Source: Flavobacteriia bacterium
Lineage (GTDB): Bacteria > Bacteroidota > Bacteroidia > Flavobacteriales > Flavobacteriaceae
Assembly (NCBI GenBank): GCA_003973375.1
Contig: QNYL01000293.1
Location: forward strand, 1 to 12,267
DNA length: 12,267 bases
Direction of reading: 5' to 3'
Shown here: positions 1 through 6,356 of the stretch, in pieces
Layout of the letters: every line of letters starts with the position of its first letter
How positions within the stretch are numbered: position 1 is the stretch's first letter
Made by a program: the position numbers and the translations under genes
The notes under the pieces: generated by a model
What the model saw: the letters and a program-made list of their open reading frames with translations, nothing else
Told to the model about the DNA's origin: nothing
Database searches by the model: none

Positions 1-137
1 CTTTCAGAATAGGCTATGCTTACGACTATACCATATCTGATTTCTCTTTCGGAAAAACAGGTTCTTCACATGAAATTATTTTGTTATACGATATTAGTTT
101 TACTAAAAAAGATATTAAATCACCAAGATTTTTCTAA
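1..137 (+). CDS. PorP/SprF family type IX secretion protein, C-terminal end only
   Basis: The reading frame is open from the left edge (codons in phase with base 3) to a TAA at 135-137. It gives about 44 residues containing FRIGYAYDY, then SSHEIILLYDI and a terminal SPRFF. The GYAYDY, SHEI-L-Y and final SPR(F/Y)F pattern is how PorP/SprF outer-membrane proteins end. These are beta-barrel-like partners of the type IX secretion and gliding machinery and are often paralogous in Bacteroidota, so the exact paralog cannot be named. The start and most of the gene lie outside the window. No obvious terminator hairpin follows the stop; the next structure is the palindrome cluster at 216-257. Confidence 0.8.
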   Translation, partial: FRIGYAYDYTISDFSFGKTGSSHEIILLYDISFTKKDIKSPRFF

Positions 138-215
138 TTTAACGTGAATAATAGATATAAAAAGGAGTGTTTTTATTTGTTTTACACTGATATTGAGTAT
201 ATTACAGTAAAATCA

Positions 216-257
216 CACCTTCTTAGAAGGTGGCTTTGAAAAGCCCCTAAAAGGGGC
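216..257. repeat. Cluster of three overlapping palindromes (REP-like or transposon-end-like)
   Basis: Three inverted repeats share bases. CACCTTC-TTA-GAAGGTG is at 216-232. GGCTTT-GA-AAAGCC is at 232-245. GCCCCT-AAA-AGGGGC is at 243-257. The middle stem uses bases of both outer ones, so either the two outer hairpins or the middle one can form. Compact adjacent hairpins outside genes are typical of REP elements and of the subterminal hairpins of IS200/IS605-type elements. No Y1 transposase is present in the window, so the element class is inferred. It abuts the 5' truncated recombinase relic. Confidence 0.6.
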
Positions 258-273
258 AATACCGGAGCGGAGT

Positions 274-577
274 AAAACTTTGATATTTTTAAAAGACCCG
301 GAAATAAATACCATTTACAATCATGATTTTTCAGATAATGAAAGACTGAATAATGCCAGAGACCCGTTCATTATCGGTTTAAGAACCGGATTACGGGTTT
401 CTGATTTTTTACGATTAAAGCAAACCAATATCAAAGAAGTTTGCAAAGAAGCAAAACTTACCCAATATGATAATTATGGCTATTACCGGTCATCAAACCG
501 AAGCTCAATTTTTAAAATATATTATAATTACTCCAAAAGAAAATGCCCAAAAACTTCAGGCTTATTGGCAAAAATAA
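274..577 (+). pseudogene. Tyrosine recombinase (phage-integrase family) relic, 5' truncated, internally deleted and frameshifted
   Basis: The first frame, usually called from a TTG at 280, reads through LNNARDPFIIGLRTGLRVSD and ends near KEAKLTQ. This matches the box I region of Bacteroidota integrases with catalytic Arg (TGLR). From about 467 a different frame gives MAITGHQTEAQFLKYI then LQAYWQK and a TAA at 575-577. That is the box II end, with the GH histidine and the candidate nucleophile Tyr in FLKYI. The segment that should lie between, with the beta-hairpin Lys and the HxxR motif, is gone, and the two halves are in different frames. The N-terminal SAM-like and arm-binding domains are also absent. 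The frame is open upstream only to a TAA at 208 and has no ATG. The gene cannot be active. It marks an old integrated element between porP and the tRNA gene. Confidence 0.8.
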
Positions 578-636
578 CAGGAAGAGAATGGTTTTGAATC
601 CCTTAACATGAAAATTGTTAAATAACGCCAAAAAAA

Positions 637-720
637 TGCTTACTGTAAGAAGCAAATTAATTTACATATTGCTTTCCATATAAAGCATTTATTTACTATA
701 TTTGCTTTCTCTATAAAGCA
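637..720. promoter_or_regulatory. Three 18-bp palindromes at exact 33-bp spacing upstream of the ATPase (operator-like array)
   Basis: The copies are TGCTTACTGTAAGAAGCA at 637-654, TGCTTTCCATATAAAGCA at 670-687 and TGCTTTCTCTATAAAGCA at 703-720. The half sites TGCTT/AAGCA are invariant and the 6-8 central bases vary. Start-to-start distance is 33 bp both times, about three helical turns, so all sites face roughly the same side. A diverged fourth inverted repeat, TTAACA-N7-TGTTAA at 603-621, has its centre about 33.5 bp further upstream. The last copy ends six bases before the ATPase ATG and overlaps the proposed promoter. Cooperative binding of a repressor, perhaps the ATPase's own winged helix, is an inference. 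Confidence 0.6.
697..704 (+). promoter_or_regulatory. Candidate -7 promoter box for the AAA ATPase gene
   Basis: TATATTTG fits the Bacteroidota -7 consensus TAnnTTTG. It sits in the second 15-bp spacer of the palindrome array and its last two bases overlap the third palindrome. A poor -33 match (TTTC, 673-676) lies 20 bp upstream, inside the second palindrome. A protein bound to the palindromes would therefore cover both promoter elements. The leader to the ATG at 727 would be only about 15 bases, and no Shine-Dalgarno sequence is visible. Confidence 0.45.
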
Positions 721-726
721 ATAAGC

Positions 727-1920
727 ATGGAAAATCTATTTAACGAGCAAAGTATTTATCTAAAGGATATCAATCTTAATTTCAAACGATCTTTATCAAC
801 TGAGATTCCATGGAACGAACGTTTATTGGGAATACAGGGGTTCAGGGGTGTTGGTAAAACAACCATGATATTGCAATACATAAAAGAAACTTACGGAAAC
901 TCGGAAAAAGCTTTATTCGTCAGTTTGGATAATATTTACTTTTCAGATAATCGATTGGTTGATATGGTAAAACTTTTTGTTGCCAATGGCGGGGAACACC
1001 TGTTTCTTGATGAAGTACATAAATATCCAAATTGGTCGGTTGAATTAAAGAACATTTATGATTTACACAAAAATCTAAAAGTAACGTTCACTGCTTCATC
1101 ACTTTTAGAAATCTTAAACTCAAAAGCAGATTTAAGCAGAAGAGCCATTGTGTTTTTTATGCAGGGATTATCTTTTCGGGAATATTTGAATTTTACTTTA
1201 AATACTAATTTCAAATCTTTTAATCTTGAAGATATTTTGTTAGATCACAAAAAAATAAGTGATGACATCTTACGAGAAATCAAACCTTTAAAACATTTTA
1301 AACAATATATTTCATCTGGTTATTATCCTTTCTTTAAACAAAATAAGAAATTCTATTATAACAGAATTCAGTCCATTATAAATATGGTTATTGAAATCGA
1401 ATTTCCATTATTAAGAGATGTCGAACCAAGTAAAATATCAAAAATTAAACAGCTCCTTTATATTATTTCACAATCTGTACCCTTTAAACCCAATATTAGT
1501 AAATTAGCTGAACGTGTTGGAGTAACACGCAATACTTTGGTAGAATATATGAACCATCTGGCAGATACAAAACTATTAAATAAACTTTACGCAAATTCCA
1601 ACGGAATAGGCCTATTACAAAAACCAGATAAATTATTTCTTGAAAACACAAATATATCTTTTGCACTTACAAATAATACTCCTGATATCGGTAATATTAG
1701 AGAGACCTTTTTCCTAAACCAGCTATCAGTAAATCATAATGTAACTTATCCAAAAGTCGGCGATTTTATGGTCGATGATAAATACCTGTTTGAAGTTGGC
1801 GGGAAAAGTAAAACCCAAAAACAAATTGCCGGAATTGAAAATGCATTTATAGCCGCAGATGATATTGAATACGGATTCAGAAATAAAATACCTCTTTGGT
1901 TGTTTGGGTTTATGTATTAA
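727..1920 (+). CDS. AAA-family ATPase (AAA_14-like) with winged helix and PD-(D/E)XK-like C-terminus
   Basis: This is a 397-residue protein, probably cytoplasmic, with no signal peptide or membrane segment. The Walker A motif is GFRGVGKTT (residues 38-46, K44). Walker B is HLFLDEVH (91-98). A sensor-like FTASS follows at 121-125. Residues about 255-287 (ISKLAERVGVTRNTLVEYMNHL region) look like a winged helix-turn-helix. ETFFLNQL at 326-333 and D346, E356 and K360 in the C-terminal part (FEVGGK) match the DUF4143-type domain, whose fold resembles PD-(D/E)XK nucleases; activity is often doubtful in this family. Length is usual for these ATPases, which are common, multi-copy and patchily distributed in Bacteroidota. 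Their biological role is not established, and defence or toxin-antitoxin roles would be speculation. It stands alone downstream of the palindrome array and ends before a bidirectional terminator. Confidence 0.85.
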   Translation: MENLFNEQSIYLKDINLNFKRSLSTEIPWNERLLGIQGFRGVGKTTMILQYIKETYGNSEKALFVSLDNIYFSDNRLVDMVKLFVANGGEHLFLDEVHKYPNWSVELKNIYDLHKNLKVTFTASSLLEILNSKADLSRRAIVFFMQGLSFREYLNFTLNTNFKSFNLEDILLDHKKISDDILREIKPLKHFKQYISSGYYPFFKQNKKFYYNRIQSIINMVIEIEFPLLRDVEPSKISKIKQLLYIISQSVPFKPNISKLAERVGVTRNTLVEYMNHLADTKLLNKLYANSNGIGLLQKPDKLFLENTNISFALTNNTPDIGNIRETFFLNQLSVNHNVTYPKVGDFMVDDKYLFEVGGKSKTQKQIAGIENAFIAADDIEYGFRNKIPLWLFGFMY

Positions 1921-1961
1921 CCAGGTTAAAGAACATCAATTGTCCATACCAATACATAACA

Positions 1962-1989
1962 AAAAAGCCCTCTAAAAAGAGAGCTTTTT
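1962..1989. terminator. Bidirectional intrinsic terminator between the ATPase gene and tRNA-Gln
   Basis: The hairpin has arms AAAAAGC (1962-1968) and GCTTTTT (1983-1989), one C/A mismatch, then CTCT/AGAG around an AAAA loop. The arms supply T-runs in both directions. It lies 41 bases after the ATPase stop and immediately beyond the tRNA 3' end, so it can serve both converging transcripts. Confidence 0.75.
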
Positions 1990-1990
1990 G

Positions 1991-2061
1991 TTGACCCACA
2001 AGGATTCGAACCTTGACTGACGGTACCAAAAACCGGAGTGCTACCATTACACTATGGGTCA
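1991..2061 (-). tRNA. tRNA-Gln (anticodon TTG)
   Basis: Read on the minus strand, the 7-bp acceptor stem is TGACCCA (2061-2055) with TGGGTCA (1998-1992), and the discriminator A is at 1991. The D arm is GTG...CAC. The anticodon arm has CGGT/ACCG with loop TTTTGGT, placing the anticodon TTG at 2029-2027. The T arm CAAGG-TTCGAAT-CCTTG is perfect. The closing pair of the anticodon stem (C27 with T43) is a mismatch. The CCA end is not encoded, as is usual in this phylum. Its 3' end faces the recombinase relic, the orientation expected for a tRNA used as an integration site. Confidence 0.93.
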
Positions 2062-2084
2062 GTTTTATATTGCTTTTTAACTAA

Positions 2085-2098
2085 ACCTGTTAACAGGT
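2085..2098. repeat. Perfect 14-bp palindrome in the tRNA-Gln leader
   Basis: ACCTGTTAACAGGT is its own reverse complement. It lies between the proposed tRNA promoter and the mature tRNA 5' end, so it would be part of the precursor leader. It could be a protein site or a small hairpin; function is unknown. Confidence 0.5.
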
Positions 2099-2118
2099 CC
2101 TGCATTACAAAACGGGTG

Positions 2119-2149
2119 CAAATTTAAAACAAAGTTTTTATTACACAAA
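2119..2149 (-). promoter_or_regulatory. Bacteroidota-type promoter for tRNA-Gln
   Basis: On the minus strand TTTG (2149-2146) is followed by 19 bases and then TAAATTTG (2126-2119). This is an exact match to the -33/-7 arrangement TTTG-N19-TAnnTTTG of the phylum's primary sigma factor. Transcription would start near 2112, about 50 bases before the mature tRNA. Confidence 0.75.
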
Positions 2150-2229
2150 CAAATTTTTTAATTTTTAGTTAAAATCGGTCCTAAATGGATATACTTTCTT
2201 AATTTCAAAAAAATTTTGATTAAATTTAG

Positions 2230-2237
2230 TAAATTCG
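2230..2237 (+). promoter_or_regulatory. Possible -7 box for the DUF2723 gene
   Basis: TAAATTCG is one base off TAnnTTTG and lies 21 bases before the ATG at 2259. No -33 TTTG stands at the right distance; the nearest (2215-2218) is only 11 bases upstream. A near-leaderless transcript is likely if it is used. Confidence 0.35.
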
Positions 2238-2258
2238 CCACAGTTTTAAAACCTCATT

Positions 2259-5200
2259 ATGCTGTCATTCAACTATAAAAAGTATAATAACATTCTCGGC
2301 TGGATTGCTTTTGCAATTGCACTGACCACCTACACTTTAACACTTGAACCTACTGTGAGTTACTGGGATTGTGGTGAATACATCGCCACTTCAGTTAAAC
2401 TGGAAGTGGGTCATCCGCCGGGAGCCCCGTTATTCCAAATGATGGGAGCAGCCTTTGCCACCCTGAGTCCCGACAATTCTCATATTGCTATGATGGTAAA
2501 TTTTATGTCGGCTCTGGCAAGTGCTTTTACCATTCTTTTCCTGTTCTGGACCATCACAATCCTTGCCAAGAAAGTAGCTCTTAAAATATCAGGAGAATTA
2601 TCAGACGCCAGTGCTTACGCTATTTTAGGCAGTGGTTTTGTTGGTGCACTGGCCTATGCTTTTACAGATAGCTTCTGGTTTAGTGCGGTAGAAGCCGAGG
2701 TTTATGCCATGTCATCATTCCTGATGGCAGTTTTATTTTGGATGGGATTACGCTGGGAGGCCGAAATGGATAAACCCCGCGGAGACCGGTGGTTATTATT
2801 AATCAGTTTTGTTGTTGGATTGTCGTTTGGAGTTCATATCCTTTCTCTTTTGGTTATTCCTTCTATCGTTTTCCTTTACATCTATAAAAAGAAACCTCAC
2901 CTTACTTTTTCTCAGTTTATTGGCGCAAACCTGATCTCTGTTCTTGTACTGGTGCTGGTTTTTAAATTCTTATTCCCTTTTACCCTAAGATTTTTCAGTG
3001 CTTCTGAATTGTTCTTTGTAAATACCATAGGTTTACCATTCAACTCTGGAAGTGTAATTGCTGCTCTGGTTCTGATAGGCTTATTTATATATGGAATTAA
3101 ATATACACGAAGAAAAAAACTTTATACCACTAATCTTATTCTGCTATCGGTTTTATTTATTATGATAGGGTTTTCTTCATGGCTGATGCTTCCTATTCGT
3201 GCCAACGCAGATACTACTATTAATGAGAATAATCCTTCCAGTGCAAGAGAATTACTGGCTTATTACAATCGTGAACAATACGGTGATTCCAATATTTTTT
3301 ACGATTCCTATTACTCTGAAACCGGAGAAAGAGATAAAGCAAATCCTTTCAGAGATGCTAAACCTAAATACGAAAAAGATGAGAAAGCAGGAAAATATGT
3401 TATTGTAAACAACTACAAAAATGCCCTGCCGAATTACAGTGATAAACACAAAGGATTTATCCCCCGTATGGTAGATCCTAATCCCAGTGTTGTGCAGAAT
3501 TATAAGGCTATTGCCGGAATACCTCAGCGTGCAAAAAGACGTCCCACATTTGGTGAGAATATTTACTTTATGATCAATTATCAGTTTGGTTATATGTATG
3601 GTAGATATTTTATGTGGAATTTTGTTGGAAAACAGGATGATATTCAGGGAAACCTTGATAACCATGGTAACTGGCTAAGCGGAATCAGTTTTATCGATAG
3701 TTATCGCCTCGGCCCTCAGGATCATTTGCCCACCGATGTACTTAAAAATAAAGGGCGAAATAAATATTATTTCCTGCCGCTGATCTTAGGTCTGATTGGA
3801 TTATTCTTTCATTTTAAACATGATAAAAATAATTTTTATGCCATTTTCCTATTCTTCCTTTTTACAGGTATGGCCATTATTTTCTATACCAACCCAAAAC
3901 CTTTTGAACCCCGCGAACGGGATTATGCCGTGGTAGGATCATTTTATGTTTTTGCCATCTGGATCGGGTTTGGTGTGCTGGCTCTGTTCGAACAGTTTAA
4001 AGATAAAATAAAACCTAAACCACTGGCCATTGCTATTACATTAATCAGTTTGCTGGCCGTACCCACTATTATGGCCAAAGAAAACTGGGATGATCATGAT
4101 CGTTCCGGTAAATATGCAACCTATAACAATGCAAAGGCTTATCTCGATTCGTGTCAGGATAATGCGATTATGTTTACCATAGGTGATAATGACACTTTTC
4201 CGTTGTGGTATATGCAGGAAGTGGAAGATTACCGTACCGATATTAAACTGATCAACACCAGCTTATTTGCCAAAGATTGGTATATCGATCAGCAAAAACG
4301 CAAAACCTATCTTGCCGATCCGATTCCTTCACAGTTAACTCACGACGATTATAAGGAAGGATCGCTGGATGTAGCTTATTTCTATCCGTACCCTTATCCA
4401 CAGTTCAAAGATTCTGTTGTGGATATTAAATTCTTTATGAAATGGATTCAGAGTAAGGACAGCAGAACCTATATCGATTTCGAAGAGAACGGACATCCTG
4501 AAAAGGTATATCCAACCAATAAGATCCGCCTGAAAGTTGATAAGGAAGCGGTATTGAAAAATGGTATTGTCGATCCGAAATATGCTGATTCTATTGTACC
4601 TTATATTGATATTACCATCAGCAAATCTGCACTGACTAAAAACCGCATTTTGATGCTTGATATCCTGGCCAACAACAACTGGAAACGTCCGCTGTATTTT
4701 ACCGGAGGAGCTCAGGCAGCAGAAGAATATATCTGGTTAAAAGATTATCTGCAACTCGATGGTCTCGCCTACAAATTTGTTCCGATCAAAACTCCTATCA
4801 AGAATAAAAACTTTATGGATATGGGTATGATCGATACAAAATCCATGTATAATCATGTAAAGAAATTCAGCTGGAAAAATTCAAATGCCGATATCTATAT
4901 CGATCCTGAAACCAGAAAGAACGGTATCTCATTCAGGAATAGTTTAGGCCGTCTCGCCGATGAATTTATCAAAGAAGGAGATACAGCCAAAGCTGAAGAG
5001 ATCCTCGATCTTTCTATGGACAAAATGCCGATAGAAAAGTATGGCTATTACCGGCTTGTTATTGGTTATATTGAATCGTATTACAATATAGATAAACCTG
5101 AAAAGGCAAGAAAAATCATCGATTTCCTTACCAATAATTTCCATGAGAAAATTGTGTATTACAGTTATCTGGATCAACAGGAATTATCGAGAAATTTCTC

Positions 5201-5348
5201 CGATCTGGAAGGAACTTTAGACCTTTACAGATATATAATTGCTACGGCACAGGAATTTGATACTAAGGAATATACAGAAAAACTAAAAGATGACTTTATG
5301 TCTACGGTTTCTCTGTTAGAGGATGTATTGGGTGAAGATACAAAGTGA
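2259..5348 (+). CDS. DUF2723 / TMEM260-like multi-pass membrane protein, putative protein O-glycosyltransferase
   Basis: This is a 1029-residue protein. The N-terminal half is a GT-C-like membrane domain. A first helix at about 11-29 leads to a loop with SYWDCGEY (D37 and E40, likely catalytic or metal/donor-binding acids) and GHPPG (51-55). More helices lie at about 80-105, 120-165, 178-210, 218-240, 262-280 and 290-315, and again between about 500 and 607. A conserved PKPFEPRERDYA segment is near 547-558 and ENWDDHDRS near 608. The remaining C-terminal ~420 residues look soluble and extracytoplasmic, with helical TPR-like repeats near the end (about 930-1029). Human TMEM260 of the same family is a protein O-mannosyltransferase, and Bacteroidota O-glycosylate many exported proteins. 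Acceptor and sugar donor here are inferred, not shown. Length is typical. The final Lys and the stop codon fall inside the outer arm of the palindrome that follows. Confidence 0.88.
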   Translation: MLSFNYKKYNNILGWIAFAIALTTYTLTLEPTVSYWDCGEYIATSVKLEVGHPPGAPLFQMMGAAFATLSPDNSHIAMMVNFMSALASAFTILFLFWTITILAKKVALKISGELSDASAYAILGSGFVGALAYAFTDSFWFSAVEAEVYAMSSFLMAVLFWMGLRWEAEMDKPRGDRWLLLISFVVGLSFGVHILSLLVIPSIVFLYIYKKKPHLTFSQFIGANLISVLVLVLVFKFLFPFTLRFFSASELFFVNTIGLPFNSGSVIAALVLIGLFIYGIKYTRRKKLYTTNLILLSVLFIMIGFSSWLMLPIRANADTTINENNPSSARELLAYYNREQYGDSNIFYDSYYSETGERDKANPFRDAKPKYEKDEKAGKYVIVNNYKNALPNYSDKHKGFIPRMVDPNPSVVQNYKAIAGIPQRAKRRPTFGENIYFMINYQFGYMYGRYFMWNFVGKQDDIQGNLDNHGNWLSGISFIDSYRLGPQDHLPTDVLKNKGRNKYYFLPLILGLIGLFFHFKHDKNNFYAIFLFFLFTGMAIIFYTNPKPFEPRERDYAVVGSFYVFAIWIGFGVLALFEQFKDKIKPKPLAIAITLISLLAVPTIMAKENWDDHDRSGKYATYNNAKAYLDSCQDNAIMFTIGDNDTFPLWYMQEVEDYRTDIKLINTSLFAKDWYIDQQKRKTYLADPIPSQLTHDDYKEGSLDVAYFYPYPYPQFKDSVVDIKFFMKWIQSKDSRTYIDFEENGHPEKVYPTNKIRLKVDKEAVLKNGIVDPKYADSIVPYIDITISKSALTKNRILMLDILANNNWKRPLYFTGGAQAAEEYIWLKDYLQLDGLAYKFVPIKTPIKNKNFMDMGMIDTKSMYNHVKKFSWKNSNADIYIDPETRKNGISFRNSLGRLADEFIKEGDTAKAEEILDLSMDKMPIEKYGYYRLVIGYIESYYNIDKPEKARKIIDFLTNNFHEKIVYYSYLDQQELSRNFSDLEGTLDLYRYIIATAQEFDTKEYTEKLKDDFMSTVSLLEDVLGEDTK

Positions 5349-5550
5349 AAAGGCAGTAATTAGTGTCTGTCCACAAAGTCATCGAATTGAAAAAATTATC
5401 TTTTTGCGTCTTTTTCCTTTTTTTATTTTGCTTAATACACAAGCATTTGCATCAATAAATAAAAGTAAAAAACCATCAAAAATCTTAATCTTTCAAAAAT
5501 CAAGCACTTTATAGACAAACACTAATTAAAATACTTCTTTTCACTTTGTA
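5339..5550. repeat. 212-bp imperfect inverted repeat (MITE-like or long-hairpin element)
   Basis: The outer arms TACAAAGTGAAAAG (5339-5352 and the reverse complement at 5537-5550) match over 14 of 14 bases. After short unequal gaps a second arm pair, 5357-5378 with 5507-5528, matches at 19 of 22. The AT-rich inner sequence is also roughly self-complementary, down to a small apex hairpin TGCTT-AATACAC-AAGCA (5429-5445). The element fills nearly the whole space between the DUF2723 and deacetylase genes and includes the stop codon of the former. I see no clear target-site duplication. No gene lies inside it. Confidence 0.65.
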
Positions 5551-5575
5551 CAGCTCACCTTTTACTTAAAAGACC

Positions 5576-6253
5576 ATGAAATCCTATCTCACTAAAACAC
5601 CGGCTCTGATCAAGGAAATCTATCCCGGTTATATCTGGGATTTAAGATCCGAAGCCAAAGAGATCTATCTTACTTTTGATGATGGTCCTCACCCTGAAAT
5701 TACTCCCTGGGTACTTGAACTTTTAAACCAATATCAGGCAAAAGCCAGTTTTTTTTGTGTAGGTGATAACATCCGGAAATATCCGGAAACTTTTCAAAAG
5801 ATCATTGCGGCAGGTCATGCCACAGGAAATCATACTTTCAACCACCTCAACGGCTGGACCACCCGAACCGACCGCTATTTAGAGAATATTGAAAAAACGG
5901 CAGAGAGAATTGTTCTGCAAGAAGAAAAGAGCGAAAAGGAAAGAAAAAAAATTATACATAATTCAGGAAAGTCAAAACTCTTTCGTCCGCCTTATGGAAA
6001 GATACGCAAAAAACAGGCAAAATATCTTTTAGAAAATAATTACAAAATAATTATGTGGGATGTGCTAAGTGGCGATTTTGACACCAAAGTAAGTCCTGAA
6101 AAATGTTATAAAAATATTATCGGCAAGACTCAAAAGGGAAGCATAATTGTTTTCCACGACAGTGACAAGGCCTTTAAAAGATTGGAATATACACTTCCAA
6201 AAACCCTGGAATATTTTAGCCGGAAAGGATATGAGTTTAAAGCGATCTCATAA
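5576..6253 (+). CDS. Polysaccharide deacetylase family protein (NodB domain, carbohydrate esterase 4-like)
   Basis: At 225 residues this is essentially a bare NodB domain. All five family motifs are visible. TFDDGPHP (33-40) holds the catalytic base and metal Asp (D35, D36). GNHTFNH (84-90) supplies metal ligands H86 and H90. RPPYG is at 137-141, WDVLSGDFD at 161-169, and VFHDS (192-196) has the catalytic H194. Such enzymes remove N-acetyl groups, metal-dependently, from chitin-like, peptidoglycan or capsule sugars; the substrate is not deducible. There is no signal peptide, so it acts in the cytoplasm or is exported unconventionally. A charged insert of about 20 residues (E116 to K133) precedes the RPPYG motif. 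It follows the DUF2723 gene on the same strand with the 212-bp palindrome between them. The ATG at 5576 is the first good start, with only a weak purine stretch before it. Confidence 0.9.
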   Translation: MKSYLTKTPALIKEIYPGYIWDLRSEAKEIYLTFDDGPHPEITPWVLELLNQYQAKASFFCVGDNIRKYPETFQKIIAAGHATGNHTFNHLNGWTTRTDRYLENIEKTAERIVLQEEKSEKERKKIIHNSGKSKLFRPPYGKIRKKQAKYLLENNYKIIMWDVLSGDFDTKVSPEKCYKNIIGKTQKGSIIVFHDSDKAFKRLEYTLPKTLEYFSRKGYEFKAIS

Positions 6254-6273
6254 TCCTGTATAAATTTATATTT

Positions 6274-6327
6274 TTATTGATCGGTATGACTATTAAATTT
6301 ACCGGTAAAGAGTCATCCGATCAATAA
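6274..6327. terminator. Strong hairpin between convergent genes, probable bidirectional terminator
   Basis: TTATTGATCGG (6274-6284) pairs with CCGATCAATAA (6317-6327). After a one-base bulge (T6285), ATGACT (6286-6291) pairs with AGTCAT (6311-6316). The loop itself contains a perfect 12-bp palindrome, TTTACCGGTAAA (6298-6309). The position between the converging deacetylase and activase genes fits a terminator. The usual T-run after the stem is missing, so another role is possible. Confidence 0.6.
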
Positions 6328-6356
6328 TTATTCCTTAAAGCATTATATCATTTGTC

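Noticed and set aside
637..720. CRISPR-like array of three repeats with regular spacers
   Set aside because: The repeat units are only 18 bp with variable centres and the spacers only 15 bp and similar to each other. There are no cas genes, and the array overlaps a promoter. Operator-like sites explain it better.
138..2061. att site: a second copy of the tRNA-Gln 3' end
   Set aside because: Searching by eye for GACCCACAAGG-like sequence left of the tRNA gave only chance matches such as GACCCG at 295-300 and GACCCG at 361-366.
5323..5514. 63-residue open frame overlapping the end of the DUF2723 gene
   Set aside because: It lies within the AT-rich 212-bp palindrome, has no recognisable domain or start signal, and overlaps the longer gene.
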